From Nostoc linckia FACHB-104 (GTDB lineage: Bacteria > Cyanobacteriota > Cyanobacteriia > Cyanobacteriales > Nostocaceae): a stretch of 64,000 nt of DNA. Positions within the stretch are counted from its first letter, which is position 1, and the number at the start of each line of letters is the position of its first letter. Position numbers and translations under genes: made by a program. This document shows, in pieces, positions 17,824-27,475 of the stretch. Below the pieces are notes generated by a model. It made no database searches and was not told the origin of the DNA. It was given only the letters and a program-made list of their open reading frames with translations. Where the stretch lies: assembly GCF_014696615.1 (NCBI RefSeq), contig NZ_JACJQJ010000037.1, forward strand, positions 1 through 64,000. Reading direction: 5' to 3'.

Positions 17824-19892
17824 AGCTGACTTCAATTAAGCTGTGCAATTTTCGCTCCTTTTATGGTACGACACCAGAGATAGTAATTTCTGGGGGAGAT
17901 GTTCTCAACACCACAATAATTCATGGCAATAATGGTTCTGGAAAAACCAGTTTACTCAATGCCTTTACCTGGGTATTATATGAGAAGTTTAGTGCAGCAT
18001 TTGCCTCGGTAGAACAGCTAGTTAATAAAAGAGCGATCGCTGAAGCTAAACCAAAGCAAGCTGTGGAATGTTGGGTAGAAATTGGTTGGGAACATGAAGG
18101 TAAACGCTACCGTGTAAAACGTTCCAGTCGGGTTTATAAAAACGAGAGTGATTTTGAAGCTGGGAAAACTCAATTAACCATGTGGGTGGGTGGCGATGAT
18201 GGTAAATGGTATTTTCCACCCCAGCAACCAGAAGATATCATCAATCAAATTTTACCTGCGAGTTTGCATCAATATTTTTTCTTTGATGGGGAACGGATTG
18301 AAGAAATCGTCCGTTCTGATAAAAAAGCGGAAATTGCGGAAGCGACAAAGATATTCTTAGGTGTAGAGGTAATTAACCGTTCGATTAAGCATTTGGGTGA
18401 AGCGAAAAAAAGTTTAGAAAATGACTTAAAAGCCATTGGGGATTCGGAAATAAAACAGCTTTTGCGTCAGCAAGAGAAGATAGAACGGGAAATTGAAAGC
18501 ATTACCCAACGCCAAACTGAAATTAAACAAGAATTAGAATATCAACAAACTTTTAAAAAAGAAACAAGTAACCGTTTACGGGAACTGAGTGCGGCAAAAG
18601 AATTACAGGAACGCTGTCAAAATTTAGAAACGCAGAACCAAGCTTATAAGGAAGAATATAAGAAAAATAGGGAAGCCTTAAAGAAAATTATTTCTGCACG
18701 GGGTTATACAGTTCTTCTGGCAGATACTACAGCCAAGTTTCGGGAAATCATGCATGATTTAAAGCAGCGTGGTGAATTAACGGCGGGAATTTCGCGGGAG
18801 TTTATTAACGAGTTACTCAATTCGCAACGTTGTATTTGCGGTACAGATTTAAATGTTGGTAGTCATCCCCATACAAATGTGACTCTCTGGTTAAATCAAG
18901 CAGGTTCTTCAGCAGTAGAAGAAATGGCTTTTCGCATGAGTGCCCAAGTTGATGAAATTGATAAGCAAGCAACTGCATTTTGGGAAGAAGTTGACAGGGA
19001 ACAAGCGAGAATTAATCAATTAAGACAAAATATCTCGCAAATTGAAAGCGAATTAGATAACATTCAAGACAGATTGCGTAAAGATGCTAACGAAGAGATT
19101 AGCAGTTTACAGAAACGCTTAGACGGAATAGAAAATAAAATAGATGAGTTAAATCGAGAACAAGGCGCTAACCAACAACAAATCGCCCACTTTACCACAG
19201 AAATCGAAGCTTTAGGTAAACAAATTGCCAAGCAAAAGCTAAACGAAGAACGCCAAGCATTAGCACAGCGACGAATTAACGCTACCCAAGATGCAATTGA
19301 ACGATTAACAGAAGTAAGAAACCGTCAAGAAAAGCAATTTCGCCTGCAACTCGAAAAGCGAGTACAGGAGATATTTGCAGAAATATCCTTTACTCCTTAT
19401 ATTCCCAAAATTAGCGATAAATATGAACTGACATTGATAGAAAATACCGCTGGAATAGAAGCACCAGTTGCAGCTTCCACCGGAGAAAATCAAATTCTCA
19501 GTTTATCTTTTATCGCCAGTATTATTGATAGAGTCAGGGAATGGAGTGAAAAGCGGAAAATGCTGATGTTACCAGAAAGCAGTACCTTTCCAATTGTGAT
19601 GGATTCACCTTTTGGTAGCTTAGATGAAATTTCCCGGCGACATATTGCTCAAACAATTCCCCAGTTAGCAAATCAGTTAATTGTCTTAGTCACAAAAACT
19701 CAATGGCGGGGTGAAGTTGAAGAGGAAATGGCAGATAGAATTGGGAGAGAGTATGTACTGACTTACTTTTCTTCCAAGCCAGATTGCGAACAAGATTATA
19801 TTGAATTGGGTGGGGAAAGATATCCTTTAGTCAGGCAAAGTCCTAATGAGTTTGAGTATACAGAGGTTGTTGAGGTAAAGCGAGATTGGTGA
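17820..19892 (+). CDS. dndD: DNA sulfur modification ATPase DndD
   Basis: This is an SMC/Rad50-like ATPase of the phosphorothioation machinery; family members act with DndC and DndE when sulfur is placed on the DNA backbone. Walker A is GNNGSGKT at residues 36-43. A long coiled coil (about 190-540) is interrupted near residue 338 by CICGTDL, a CxC hinge resembling a zinc hook. The ABC signature region is STGENQILSLS near residue 550 and Walker B is IVMDSPFGSLDE near 590. Length 690 is usual. AGGAAGAGG within the upstream small gene can serve as ribosome site. The next dnd-related gene is displaced by an SLH gene. Confidence 0.92.
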   Translation: MKLTSIKLCNFRSFYGTTPEIVISGGDVLNTTIIHGNNGSGKTSLLNAFTWVLYEKFSAAFASVEQLVNKRAIAEAKPKQAVECWVEIGWEHEGKRYRVKRSSRVYKNESDFEAGKTQLTMWVGGDDGKWYFPPQQPEDIINQILPASLHQYFFFDGERIEEIVRSDKKAEIAEATKIFLGVEVINRSIKHLGEAKKSLENDLKAIGDSEIKQLLRQQEKIEREIESITQRQTEIKQELEYQQTFKKETSNRLRELSAAKELQERCQNLETQNQAYKEEYKKNREALKKIISARGYTVLLADTTAKFREIMHDLKQRGELTAGISREFINELLNSQRCICGTDLNVGSHPHTNVTLWLNQAGSSAVEEMAFRMSAQVDEIDKQATAFWEEVDREQARINQLRQNISQIESELDNIQDRLRKDANEEISSLQKRLDGIENKIDELNREQGANQQQIAHFTTEIEALGKQIAKQKLNEERQALAQRRINATQDAIERLTEVRNRQEKQFRLQLEKRVQEIFAEISFTPYIPKISDKYELTLIENTAGIEAPVAASTGENQILSLSFIASIIDRVREWSEKRKMLMLPESSTFPIVMDSPFGSLDEISRRHIAQTIPQLANQLIVLVTKTQWRGEVEEEMADRIGREYVLTYFSSKPDCEQDYIELGGERYPLVRQSPNEFEYTEVVEVKRDW

Positions 19893-19905
19893 TCAATAGA
19901 AACGA

Positions 19906-20030
19906 ACCGCATGGCTTTCCGCAGGGTAGTACCCTAAAAACACGAAGGAAAGAAGGTAAGAGGTAAAAGAGAGAGTATCAAGATTTTATCTCTACTTCTT
20001 TGTGTTCTCTGTACCTTTGGGGTTCGTTAT
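19906..20030. repeat. Imperfect inverted repeat downstream of dndD
   Basis: The left arm starts AACGAACCGC and continues AACACGAAGGAAAGAAGG; the right arm is its approximate inverse ending GGGGTTCGTT. A 27-base or so block with its own GGGTAGTACCC palindrome sits inside the left arm. The same repeat words occur inside the XPB helicase gene near 29792-29837. Confidence 0.6.
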
Positions 20031-20073
20031 CCTTGTATGCTTTAATAGCCTAAGTTTCTACTAACTACTATTA

Positions 20074-21963
20074 ATGCTTCTACCATTAATACTCGCCTCG
20101 CTTTTTACCTTACCAAACTCCATCACCCTTGCCTTTTCTGATACACAAAAACATTGGGCTAATAATTGCGTTCAAGAACTAGGAGAAAGAAAATTAATTA
20201 CAGGCTATCCAGATGGAAGCTTTCGCCCAGAAGCAACAGTTACACGCGCCGAAGCCGCAGTCTTAATGTTGAATGCTTTCCCCGATGCACCAATCAAGCG
20301 CAGTACTACTACATTTAAAGATGTACCTGCTAATTATTGGGCAAACAAAGCAATTACTACTGCTTATCAAAAAGGCTTTTTCTCTGGTTATCCAGGGGGA
20401 ATTTTTCAACCTAACCAAGCAATTCCCCGCGCCCAAATTATCGGTGTTGTGGCTGGGGGTAAAAATTATAGTCCTGTATCTAACCCAGCCCAGACATTAC
20501 AACAATATTTTGAGGATGCAGCACAAATTCCTAACTATGCCCAAAGTGCGATCGCATCCGCTACAGTAAATAGTATTGTCGTCAATTATCCCCAAGTCAA
20601 ACAGCTAAAACCCCAGCAAAGCGCCACCAGAGGCGAAGTTGCAGCTTTGATGTGTCGGGCGTTAAATATCTACACCGTACCCCCACAATATATAGCTGGT
20701 GTGGAAATCCAACCGCAAGAAGTCCGCCTTTTACCTGGAAAACTCGATACTATCCCTACGTTTAATAGTAATAGTCCAGAGTTGGTAACTACTGAAGGAA
20801 TTTTACTTTCTACCTTCCCCCCAGATGGTAAACAAGTCCCGGAAGCACACCTTAATTATCCCTTTTCTGGCAGATTTGATGTATTTGCCCATCATATCGT
20901 CAGGGCGGAAACTTCAGCCCAAAGCCGCACTGTTTACCAAGGAATTATTGTCCACAATCCAGGGAATCAACCTGTCACCCTGCAAGTATTACACGCCGCC
21001 AGCTACCTTTCTAGTGAAGCACCATTTATTGCTTTACCAGATATGGTAGATAATTCCCAAAGTACAGTTTACGCTGGCCCTGGTAGCAGGACAATGAATG
21101 ATGTACTACGGGGAATTAGACAAGATAATTTTCCTGAAAAGCTGGTGATTGAACCAGGAAAAACCCAAATATTAGCGAATTTACCTATACCTGTACAAGC
21201 GCCATCTTCTAATGGTCGCACAACGATGATGCGATTAGTGAGCGATCGCCCAGTTTATCTGGCAAACTTAGCTAAAAATAGCGCTACCCCTCCCACTTTA
21301 GCTGAATGGCAAAGGCTCTTAGATACAGGCAGTTTAGCAGGAAAACGCGACCCCATTCCTACCCCTCTCGACCCTCCCAGAGAACCGACAGTATTTAGCC
21401 GCGTCTCTGGTGTCTCTCAAGGGACGCAATGGCAAGCTAATCTGACGGATAATCCTAATGTGTCCGAGTTAACGATACCCCTATCCGGAAAAGCCTTTGC
21501 TTATCCTTTGGGTACTGTACATTTAATCACTCTTAGTACAGGACAAATACAGAGTGCGCCAATGCTGAAACGCTATCCTGATACAGCATATTTTGCTCAC
21601 AGTAACTATGGTGTAGAGTACAATCTGACTTTACCGTTACGTAATAGTAGTAATCAAAGCCAGATAGTTACCGTATCAATGCATACACCTTTAAAAGATG
21701 AAGGGGGAACAGATAGACTACTATTTTTAAAGCCAAGGGTGGAACAGATATTTTTTCGCGGTACTGTGAGGGTGCGTTACACCAATGATAATGGTGGGGA
21801 AAAGACGCGCTATGTACATTTAGTACAACGTCGGGGACAAATGGGTGAACCTTTGGTGAGGTTGAAGATGTTAGCGGGAGAGAAGCGACAAGTACAAGTA
21901 GATTTTTTGTATCCTCCTGATTCTACCCCGCCGCAGGTGGTGACAGTGAGGACGGAGAGGTAA
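20074..21963 (+). CDS. SLH-domain protein with DUF3370
   Basis: A secreted envelope protein. A signal peptide (residues about 1-20) is followed by SLH repeats, the first DTQKHWANNCVQELGERKLI with GYPDGSFRPEATVTRAEA, the second VPANYWANKAITTAYQKGFF with GYPGGIFQPNQAIPRAQ, and a weaker third near 150-195. Residues from about 205 to the end match my memory of DUF3370, a cyanobacterial domain of unknown function. SLH repeats normally tether proteins to peptidoglycan-linked polymer. Its place between dndD and the Dnd-associated gene is unexpected, because nothing in it suggests DNA modification. It is probably an unrelated neighbour. Confidence 0.88.
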   Translation: MLLPLILASLFTLPNSITLAFSDTQKHWANNCVQELGERKLITGYPDGSFRPEATVTRAEAAVLMLNAFPDAPIKRSTTTFKDVPANYWANKAITTAYQKGFFSGYPGGIFQPNQAIPRAQIIGVVAGGKNYSPVSNPAQTLQQYFEDAAQIPNYAQSAIASATVNSIVVNYPQVKQLKPQQSATRGEVAALMCRALNIYTVPPQYIAGVEIQPQEVRLLPGKLDTIPTFNSNSPELVTTEGILLSTFPPDGKQVPEAHLNYPFSGRFDVFAHHIVRAETSAQSRTVYQGIIVHNPGNQPVTLQVLHAASYLSSEAPFIALPDMVDNSQSTVYAGPGSRTMNDVLRGIRQDNFPEKLVIEPGKTQILANLPIPVQAPSSNGRTTMMRLVSDRPVYLANLAKNSATPPTLAEWQRLLDTGSLAGKRDPIPTPLDPPREPTVFSRVSGVSQGTQWQANLTDNPNVSELTIPLSGKAFAYPLGTVHLITLSTGQIQSAPMLKRYPDTAYFAHSNYGVEYNLTLPLRNSSNQSQIVTVSMHTPLKDEGGTDRLLFLKPRVEQIFFRGTVRVRYTNDNGGEKTRYVHLVQRRGQMGEPLVRLKMLAGEKRQVQVDFLYPPDSTPPQVVTVRTER

Positions 21964-21989
21964 ATATCTCACGCAGAGACATCAAGTAG

Positions 21990-22032
21990 TGCGTAGACGC
22001 AAAGCGGCTTGTCGTTAGACATCGCTCTTTTG
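21990..22032. repeat. Dispersed short repeat before the Dnd-associated gene
   Basis: The words GCGTAGACGCAAAGCGGC and CGTTAGACATCGC are typical of a Nostocales dispersed repeat. They lie in the 110-bp gap between the SLH gene and the next coding region. Confidence 0.45.
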
Positions 22033-22070
22033 TTTCGGTTAAAATTGCCACAATGTAGATATGCAAATCA

Positions 22071-22544
22071 ATGGCTGAAACTGGCAGAATCAGGGTTGCA
22101 AAAGATAAAGCTGAGTTAGTCAAAGCTTTAACATCCTCAGACGGGGAAACAGGGCCTTTTCAAACTTTTGCTGATGTAATTGTCTTTGCAGCCGCTTTGG
22201 GTGTCAAGCATAAAAAGCGTGTTCCTTTGGGGGAAATTTCTAAAAGAGAACCTTCACCAATTAGGGTAGAATATTTCGCTTCGGTGGGAAATGATGTGGT
22301 GATTAAGTTACTAGGAATCACAGAAACCCAGGACATTAATATTTTATCTGCTTATGAAGAAGAGTATGAAACTCAACGCAATCATATTTTTGAAGAGTAT
22401 GCTAATGGTGGTCTAGAAATATTACAAAATGAATTGCGTGGCGCTGTAGATTATTCTGAGCGTATTTTATTATTCTTAAGTTATCAACGCATTCAGCAAG
22501 AAGAACAAGAAGAGGAATTTGATTTGAGTAAATTCCTCTCTTGA
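22071..22544 (+). CDS. Dnd system-associated protein 4 homologue
   Basis: The 157-residue protein (MAETGRIRVAKDKAELVKAL, then GPFQTFADVIVFAAALGVKH and IRVEYFAS) matches my memory of the family annotated as 'dnd system-associated protein 4', found beside phosphorothioation genes. No catalytic motif is visible; it is mixed alpha/beta with an acidic C-terminus (EEQEEEFDLSKFLS). The ATG has no strong ribosome site. It faces the DndB-like gene tail to tail, 28 bp apart. Its role is unknown; the family is considered to accompany PT-dependent restriction. Confidence 0.7.
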   Translation: MAETGRIRVAKDKAELVKALTSSDGETGPFQTFADVIVFAAALGVKHKKRVPLGEISKREPSPIRVEYFASVGNDVVIKLLGITETQDINILSAYEEEYETQRNHIFEEYANGGLEILQNELRGAVDYSERILLFLSYQRIQQEEQEEEFDLSKFLS

Positions 22545-22572
22545 TTTTTAATTACCGCTCATTAATAATTTT

Positions 22573-23742
22573 TTAACTCCATCCCAAGGAGCTTTTGACT
22601 TTCTTGACTGCATCCGCTATAGGAGTTGGTTTATTTAAAATTTCGTAGTCACCATTAGCTGATTTTCTCACTAGATTATCTTCCCAAAAACTATTTTTTC
22701 GTGACCAGTCTAGTTGTGCTAGCTGTGAAACTTTCTGTTCATCAAAATAATTATTATTCTTGTCATAAATGAAGTGTAGCAATCTGCCTAATACTTCTAG
22801 TCCCGCACTAACTCCTAGCAAGGAAGATTCCCTAAATGCACCAATTTGATGAATTGTAAGTTTGTCAATCCTTGTTTCAGAAATATCTTTTGTCTCTTTA
22901 CATTCTGAGAAGAACTTATTCAAGGAATAAGATAAAGATTCAGATACTTTGTCAACATCATACCCTTTAAGTTCATCTTTTGTATTCTCAGCAAATACAC
23001 AACTGACAAATCTAGCTATAAAATTAGTTGTGTAAATTAATTTTTGACTAGCGGTTTTACCAATTTTATTAGTTTTTTCTTGAAACATTTGTACTTGTTC
23101 TATTAAATTTTTAGTGATACCAACTCTCCCTTCAAACTCACCAAATGATAACAATAATGACTTATCTAGTTGTTTCGTCTGAGCCATATCTCGGAAGTCA
23201 GTTTGGCACTGGCGCAGATTTCCCTCTAAAATCAGCGTGATAGCAACCTGGTCATAACCAACTAAGTGGCTTTCATCGCTAAAAATCAATTCTTGAATTG
23301 CCCTCTTACGATGCTGTCCATCCGTAATATCTAATTTAATATCACTAGGAATAACAACTATACAAAATCCTCTACCCAAATTGTGTATTTTTATAAGCTG
23401 CTCATCTACATTTGCTGTAATTGTTCCTATAATATAAGGCTTACTGTTTGTAGCGCGTTCTACAATATAGTCTTTAATTTCCTGGGCATGACCTGTTACT
23501 AATGGACGATTCTTACCTGAATCAGGATTATTTTTGGTGGAAGATTTCTCTTGAAGAAGAATAGGTAAGTGTTTAGCTGGTACATTTATTTGCAGCATAG
23601 TCCGCTTTCCCTGATGAAAAATCAGTCCTGGATAGCATGACTCTAAATAATGTTCCGAGAAAAGCGGCGCAACCACGCTACTAAAATTAGCTTTGATCTC
23701 TGGTGAAACGTTGTTGTTACTATCTTGATTTGTTTGAGCCAT
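22573..23742 (-). CDS. dndB: DndB-like DGQHR protein
   Basis: DndB represses dnd transcription in studied systems and adjusts modification level. Here the DGQHR motif is in DITDGQHRKRAIQEL near residue 139. It follows a segment RPLVTGHAQEIKDYIVERA and a beta-rich stretch, the order expected of DndB. The length of 389 residues is close to the family. It is on the opposite strand to dndD and dndC, downstream of the second DGQHR gene with an 88-bp gap, so the two may form one transcript. Which of the two is the functional DndB is not certain; this shorter one fits better. Confidence 0.75.
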   Translation of the reverse strand: MAQTNQDSNNNVSPEIKANFSSVVAPLFSEHYLESCYPGLIFHQGKRTMLQINVPAKHLPILLQEKSSTKNNPDSGKNRPLVTGHAQEIKDYIVERATNSKPYIIGTITANVDEQLIKIHNLGRGFCIVVIPSDIKLDITDGQHRKRAIQELIFSDESHLVGYDQVAITLILEGNLRQCQTDFRDMAQTKQLDKSLLLSFGEFEGRVGITKNLIEQVQMFQEKTNKIGKTASQKLIYTTNFIARFVSCVFAENTKDELKGYDVDKVSESLSYSLNKFFSECKETKDISETRIDKLTIHQIGAFRESSLLGVSAGLEVLGRLLHFIYDKNNNYFDEQKVSQLAQLDWSRKNSFWEDNLVRKSANGDYEILNKPTPIADAVKKVKSSLGWS

Positions 23743-23830
23743 ATATCAATATGAATTCCGTAATTTTCACTTTATGATACATTGTAGCTCGTAAAATCCC
23801 TATAATACAACGCTGGGTTAACGCTGCTAG

Positions 23831-25429
23831 TTATAAAATTGGTGGAAGTCCCACGGCTTTAGGTTCAACAAAATTCCCATCAAAACCAATTGTTTTATCT
23901 TCTACAGTTCTTGCATCAGCTAAAGCTTTGCGAAGTTCTGCACGTTCCATTTGGTCTTGAATTCCACCCAGTATATATATTAGTAACTTGGCTGCTAATT
24001 CTCGACCCGCAACTTGTACCCGTTTTTTATTCGGGTCATATAAAACACCATACCAAAGTGATTGGGGATACTCCATCCCACTAAAGCCACCTTGTTGGTC
24101 AAATTTCCGCAATTTCTTAAAAATATCTGCCAACGCAAAACCTTTTTTAAATAGTAAAATTCCTAAAGCTTGGGCTAATGCTACTTGACCTACAGGACGG
24201 AACAGCATATTTCCTTCTCCCCCATCTTTTTCAAAACTGAAGCGTCTTAAAGCTGGTGTATCTTCATCCTCTAAAAGTTTATAACTGGGAAGGGCTGCTA
24301 AATTATCAAATAGCTTAGTAAATTCCTTAATTCCCTCCTCAATATCATCATCCTCTGGTCGCATGGGAATTAAACCTTTTTCTAAAGGTTTCCAATGAGG
24401 GAATTTTTGCCCTAAATATCTCTCTGACATATCTTGAATAGCTTGCAAAGTTGTTAACACTGTAGAATTTGCTGCAACTGTTGCACTATTCCAATTAACA
24501 CGAGGTTTGCGTTCTGGCTGTTGTGCTAAAAGCGGATGATTTGTAGCAATTTTACGCGCTACGATTGCAAAACCATCATCTTCATTTAACTGTGCTAACT
24601 GACCTTTAGTTAAAGGTGCAGCCATTAAGTTGACATGAACAAAAATTGACCTTACTCTTCGCCTTGCTTGAGTGCGAGTTTCTCCAGAAGCAACCGCACA
24701 AATAAATTCAATCCCGATTTTTTCTTTGGGTAAGCTTTGTAAATAAGCAGGGTCTACTTGATATTGCTCTACTAAATCATCTATTTTAATGAAACTATCA
24801 TCAGCGGTTTTATCTTTTTTGTAACGCTGAAGTTTCCCAGTTTTAATTAACTCCATTAAACCTTGTACACCCATCAATCGGTGTTGACCATCTAAGGCAT
24901 AAATGGTAACATCATCTTCGGAAATATTCAGTAAACCTACTTTACCGTCCTTATCCAGAGGGGTGAAATCGGTGGTTGATTTAGTTGCTTTTCCTTCACT
25001 GTTCCACTCAGCAGCTTTGGGATTATCCACCCAAGATTGATTAATTACCACAAGTACAGGGGGAAACTTGTGATTTCTTCTCGCTGCTAAATACTGGACT
25101 AACGGTGCTTGACGTGACCAATCAAGGGGACGCTGCTGAATTTCATCAATACTATCTGCGTCAATTTCGATGTTGTCTGTGTCGGAATTGTACTTATTCT
25201 GAAACAGAGGTAAACCAGAAGCGAAATGAACCCGACCTGCGAACCATTCCAGGGTGACAGAACCCACATAAGCTTCCGTTCCACCCATCTCGGTTTTTTG
25301 GACGAGAATCTGATCCTTTTTACCTAGAAACTTGTCTAAGAGTAAAGCAAGTACCTGTTTATCCTTAGTTTCCCGTTCTTGGTATTCTTTAGCGATGTCA
25401 GCAGTTGGATCGGATTTACTGTCTTTCAT
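23831..25429 (-). CDS. Second, longer DGQHR-domain protein
   Basis: This 532-residue protein carries DGQHR in IYALDGQHRLMGVQGL (about residue 179). It differs from its neighbour: there is a charged N-terminus, an inserted region with KSTTDFTPLDKDGKVGLL ahead of the motif, and a long C-terminal half including ETRTQARRRVRSIFVHVNL. Such proteins are found near dndC and in other modification islands. The start at 25429 lies about 217 bp from the divergent dndC, so the gap probably holds promoters for both. Regulation of PT modification is inferred only from the shared motif. Confidence 0.72.
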   Translation of the reverse strand: MKDSKSDPTADIAKEYQERETKDKQVLALLLDKFLGKKDQILVQKTEMGGTEAYVGSVTLEWFAGRVHFASGLPLFQNKYNSDTDNIEIDADSIDEIQQRPLDWSRQAPLVQYLAARRNHKFPPVLVVINQSWVDNPKAAEWNSEGKATKSTTDFTPLDKDGKVGLLNISEDDVTIYALDGQHRLMGVQGLMELIKTGKLQRYKKDKTADDSFIKIDDLVEQYQVDPAYLQSLPKEKIGIEFICAVASGETRTQARRRVRSIFVHVNLMAAPLTKGQLAQLNEDDGFAIVARKIATNHPLLAQQPERKPRVNWNSATVAANSTVLTTLQAIQDMSERYLGQKFPHWKPLEKGLIPMRPEDDDIEEGIKEFTKLFDNLAALPSYKLLEDEDTPALRRFSFEKDGGEGNMLFRPVGQVALAQALGILLFKKGFALADIFKKLRKFDQQGGFSGMEYPQSLWYGVLYDPNKKRVQVAGRELAAKLLIYILGGIQDQMERAELRKALADARTVEDKTIGFDGNFVEPKAVGLPPIL

Positions 25430-25646
25430 GTTAATTTTTAAAATCTAGATGATGTAAGGTAGTTGAATTGTGGAAAAAGTTCGCTAATAATAGTACAGTT
25501 TTTAAAAACATTTGGGAAACCAATATTTTCCCTTGGTGTTCTGTTCCTGCTGTGTCTGCGTCAGGATAAGGGTAAGCGAGTTTTAATTGTTTCAGCGCGA
25601 ATGGGTTCACCCAGATCACCAGATGAGTTTCTAGAGGTAGGGATAA
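25430..25646. promoter_or_regulatory. Divergent DGQHR / dndC intergenic region
   Basis: The 217-bp gap between divergent genes should contain two promoters. Since DndB-type proteins repress dnd genes, this is the most likely operator region in the locus. I could not identify a clear palindrome by eye. AGGTAGGG lies about 7 bases before the dndC ATG. Confidence 0.45.
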
Positions 25647-27356
25647 ATGACTACAGCACAACAACCAGAAAATAAAGGTCAGCGATCGCGTACTGTAGCA
25701 GATTTAGTGGAGGATATCCAAGCTCTCACCACTGAAATTCAAGATTTGTATTGTTTAGATGAAATCCCCTGGGTTGTAGGTTATTCCGGGGGTAAAGATA
25801 GCACTGCTACATTACAGTTAGTTTGGAATGCGATCGCCGGATTACCACCAGAAAAACGGAAGAAAAGGATATATGTCATCACCACAGACACATTGGTAGA
25901 GAATCCAATTGTTGCTGCTTGGGTACGGAATTCCATAAAACAAATGAAATTGGAAGCGCAAGCGCAAAATTTACCCTTTGAACCCCATCTTTTACAACCA
26001 GAAGCGAAAGAAACTTTTTGGGTCGGTTTAATTGGTAAAGGTTATCCAGCACCGCGCGGAAAATTTCGCTGGTGTACAGAACGGCTGAAAATTAATCCTT
26101 CCAATCGCTTTATTCGCGATGTTATCCGCTCTAGTGGGGAAGCGATCGTAGTTTTAGGAACTCGCAAAGCTGAAAGCACAAAACGTGCAAACAGAATGAA
26201 GAAATTAGAAGCTTTTCGGGTACGCGATCGCCTCAGTCCAAATATGAATTTACCAAACTCTCTCGTTTACAGTCCCATTGAAGACTGGGAAAATGACGAA
26301 GTTTGGATCTATTTAATGCAATGGGAAAATCCTTGGCGATACAGCAATAAAGATTTATTCGCTATGTATCGCGGTGCTTCTGCTGATAATGAATGTCCCT
26401 TAGTTGTTGATACTACTACACCCAGCTGTGGTAGCTCGCGTTTTGGATGTTGGGTTTGCACTCTCGTGAGTCAAGATAAATCTTTAGCCGCAATGATTCA
26501 AAATGACGAAGAAAAAGAGTGGATGCAACCTTTACTCGATTTTCGTAAGGAATTAGATTTAGAAGAGAACCGGAACCGACGGGATTTCCGACGCAGAAAT
26601 GGTGATGTCCAACTTTATGAACGTAACCTAGATGGTGAAACATCAGTTGAGCCAATTCCAGGGCCATATATTAAAGAAGCACGGGAAGACTGGCTGAGAA
26701 AACTACTAACAGTACAATCACAAATTCGCCGCACAGCGCCAGAGAATATGCGCGATATTACTTTAATTACACTTGAAGAAATGAGTGAAATCCGTCGGAT
26801 TTGGCTAGAAGAAAGGCACGAATTTGATGATAGTTTACCCCGCATTTATCATGAAGTAACTGGTGAAGTCTTCCATGATCCTCGTCCTGGGGCTGATAAT
26901 AGTTTACTTGGTAGTGATGAATGGGAAGTATTAGAAGAAATTTGTGCAGATGACGCTATGCACTTAGAACTAATGGCGAAATTGTTAGACACCGAACGCC
27001 AGTTTCGCAAGATGGTGCGGCGGGTAGGGATATACGATAGTTTAGAGAAATGTTTTAATACTAGTTCTCGTTCTAAAGAAGAAGCTGTTAAAAATGCTCA
27101 TCTCAAGCGTGATTTGAAAACAGCAATTGACCAAGGTGATGTAGAAAAGGTCAAGCAGCTAACTTTAGGAGATTTTGCAGTTCCAGCAGAACCAGCAGGA
27201 GTAAGTACTGCTACTTTGGAAGTAATTGTGGAACAAGAAGAAGTATCTACAGAAAAAACAGAAGTTACCAGTGATTTATCTTCTGACAAATCAAGTGATT
27301 GGGGAAAAATGAAATTTCAAAATAAGGAAAAAAAGTCTAAAAGGAGTTCTAAATAA
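25647..27356 (+). CDS. dndC: DNA sulfur modification protein DndC
   Basis: A PAPS-reductase-like PP-loop ATPase that activates the DNA backbone for sulfur insertion. The PP-loop SGGKDS lies at residues 47-52. Cysteines at 250, 261, 268 and 271 (ending SCGSSRFGCWVC) form the expected iron-sulfur cluster site. Length 569 exceeds the usual 500 or so because of a Ser/Glu/Lys-rich, probably disordered tail after about residue 510. AGGTAGGG precedes the ATG. It is separated from dndD by nearly 6 kb including genes on the other strand, so the core dnd genes are not one operon here. Confidence 0.93.
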   Translation: MTTAQQPENKGQRSRTVADLVEDIQALTTEIQDLYCLDEIPWVVGYSGGKDSTATLQLVWNAIAGLPPEKRKKRIYVITTDTLVENPIVAAWVRNSIKQMKLEAQAQNLPFEPHLLQPEAKETFWVGLIGKGYPAPRGKFRWCTERLKINPSNRFIRDVIRSSGEAIVVLGTRKAESTKRANRMKKLEAFRVRDRLSPNMNLPNSLVYSPIEDWENDEVWIYLMQWENPWRYSNKDLFAMYRGASADNECPLVVDTTTPSCGSSRFGCWVCTLVSQDKSLAAMIQNDEEKEWMQPLLDFRKELDLEENRNRRDFRRRNGDVQLYERNLDGETSVEPIPGPYIKEAREDWLRKLLTVQSQIRRTAPENMRDITLITLEEMSEIRRIWLEERHEFDDSLPRIYHEVTGEVFHDPRPGADNSLLGSDEWEVLEEICADDAMHLELMAKLLDTERQFRKMVRRVGIYDSLEKCFNTSSRSKEEAVKNAHLKRDLKTAIDQGDVEKVKQLTLGDFAVPAEPAGVSTATLEVIVEQEEVSTEKTEVTSDLSSDKSSDWGKMKFQNKEKKSKRSSK

Positions 27357-27362
27357 ACATAA

Positions 27363-27431
27363 CTAGTAGCGCATGGCAGAATCCAAAATTCAACATGAAG
27401 ATAGTGATTTATCTACGCCATGCTGTACTAA
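27363..27431. repeat. MITE-like repeat, family A copy 3 (short)
   Basis: CTAGTAGCGCATGGCAGAAT at the left pairs with the complement of the right end, TTAGTACAGCATGGCGTAGA. At 69 bp it is an internally deleted relative of the copies at 11511 and 14547. It lies just after dndC. Confidence 0.65.
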
Positions 27432-27475
27432 TATAACAATTCTGATGCCCATTACCATTTCCCCCATAGCAGCTA

